64,000 bases of DNA from Mesorhizobium jarvisii. Lineage in GTDB: Bacteria > Pseudomonadota > Alphaproteobacteria > Rhizobiales > Rhizobiaceae. The stretch is from NCBI RefSeq assembly GCF_003601985.1, contig NZ_QZXA01000006.1:124001-188000 (forward strand). Reading direction: 5' to 3'. The stretch's first letter is position 1; each line of letters opens with the position of its first letter. The position numbers and the translations under genes were made by a program. Shown piece by piece: positions 63,329-64,000 of this stretch. The notes below the pieces were generated by a model, which was not told where the DNA came from, made no database searches, and saw nothing but the letters and a program-made list of their open reading frames with translations.

Positions 63329-64000
63329 ATGGCGCAAGCCGCAATCGAACTGATCGGCATCAACAAGAGTTTTGGCGCCGTGCGCGCCAACCGCGACATC
63401 AATCTGGAGATCGCGCGCGGCACCATCCACGGCATCGTCGGCGAGAACGGCGCCGGCAAGTCGACGCTGATGTCGATCCTCTACGGCTTCTACCAGGCCG
63501 ACAGCGGCGAAATCCGCGTCGGCGGCAAGCCGGCATCGATCAAGACTCCCAATGACGCGATCGCGCTCGGCATCGGCATGGTGCACCAGCATTTCATGCT
63601 GGTCGACAATTTCTCGGTGCTGGAAAACATCATTCTCGGCGCCGAAAGCGATGCCCTCTTGAAAAGCAGCATCGCCAAGGCGCGCTCGGAACTCGAGCGG
63701 CTGGAGCGCGAATACGGGCTCGAAGTCGACCCCGACGCCATCATCGAGGAATTGCCGGTCGGCCTGCAGCAGCGTGTCGAAATCCTCAAGGCGCTCTATC
63801 GCGGCGCCGAGATCCTCATTCTCGACGAGCCGACAGGCGTCTTGACGCCGGCCGAGGCCGACCACCTTTTCCGCATCCTCAAGCAATTGAAGGAACAGGG
63901 AAAGACGGTGGTGCTGATCACCCACAAGCTGCGCGAGATCATGGCCATCACCGACAATGTCTCGGTCATGCGCCAAGGCACGATGGTGGCGACGCGCGAA
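63329..64000 (+). CDS. Sugar/nucleoside-type ABC ATPase, C-terminus cut by window edge
   Basis: An RbsA/NupA-type ATPase with only about 224 residues visible, so the second ATPase domain lies beyond the window. Walker A GENGAGKST spans residues 38-46, the signature position reads PVGLQQRVEIL as in this subfamily, and Walker B is ILILDEPTGVLTP. The Q-loop HQHFMLVDNFSV is also visible. It likely powers the importer served by the BMP-type binding protein at 61437, from which two opposite-strand genes separate it. Confidence 0.92.
   Translation, partial: MAQAAIELIGINKSFGAVRANRDINLEIARGTIHGIVGENGAGKSTLMSILYGFYQADSGEIRVGGKPASIKTPNDAIALGIGMVHQHFMLVDNFSVLENIILGAESDALLKSSIAKARSELERLEREYGLEVDPDAIIEELPVGLQQRVEILKALYRGAEILILDEPTGVLTPAEADHLFRILKQLKEQGKTVVLITHKLREIMAITDNVSVMRQGTMVATRE

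Overview
The window is a 64 kb chromosomal segment of a high-GC alphaproteobacterium, most likely a rhizobial Hyphomicrobiales member such as Mesorhizobium. The reasons are: rhizobial-type small families (DUF992 pair, DUF982, DUF6894), a heterotetrameric sarcosine oxidase operon, an rpsU of rhizobial type starting with GTG, and four exact matches to the alphaproteobacterial general-stress sigma factor (EcfG) promoter pattern. The genus is inferred from protein character, not from a search. No phage, insertion sequence or CRISPR array is visible.

1-15 kb, mostly minus strand: a partial EamA exporter with an endonuclease/exonuclease/phosphatase-fold protein, and a CPA1 cation/proton antiporter. 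Then comes a nitrogen-compound uptake and catabolism block: a complete ABC importer (3414-7370), iron alcohol dehydrogenase, aldehyde dehydrogenase, glutamine-synthetase-like ligase, ACT-type permease and N-formylglutamate-amidohydrolase-like hydrolase (7613-14129), with a divergent RpiR/SIS regulator. Together these have every step needed to gamma-glutamylate an amino alcohol or small amine, oxidise it and cleave it, which is the most interesting system here.

15-23 kb: an RND efflux adaptor/pump pair facing a four-gene envelope glycan cluster (GT87, GT2, ChbG/YdjC deacetylase, GtrA).

23-30 kb: two divergent operons (acyl-CoA dehydrogenase and quinone oxidoreductase; two SDRs, MaoC, APH-like kinase, TetR). 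They resemble the ACAD10/11-type 4-hydroxyacid route. A small secreted protein behind two perfect palindromes follows.

30-46 kb: AraC/SDR pair, ThuA/Gfo-Idh pair, the sarcosine oxidase operon soxB-x-D-A-G with an extra 141-residue protein, YrdB-like protein, SDR, SET protein, rpsU with a strong terminator, TPR lipoprotein, tandem DUF992 proteins and an MFS transporter.

46-54 kb: a kdp potassium operon (small peptide, kdpF, A, x, B, C, D, E) with two unassigned small membrane proteins.

54-64 kb: stress-type and hypothetical genes (YciE/DUF892, Crp/Fnr, DUF6894, DUF982), an acyltransferase, tRNA-Ser(GGA), small membrane proteins, a BMP/PnrA-type nucleoside-binding protein, a slyX/anti-sigma-like pair and the start of an RbsA-type ABC ATPase cut by the right edge.
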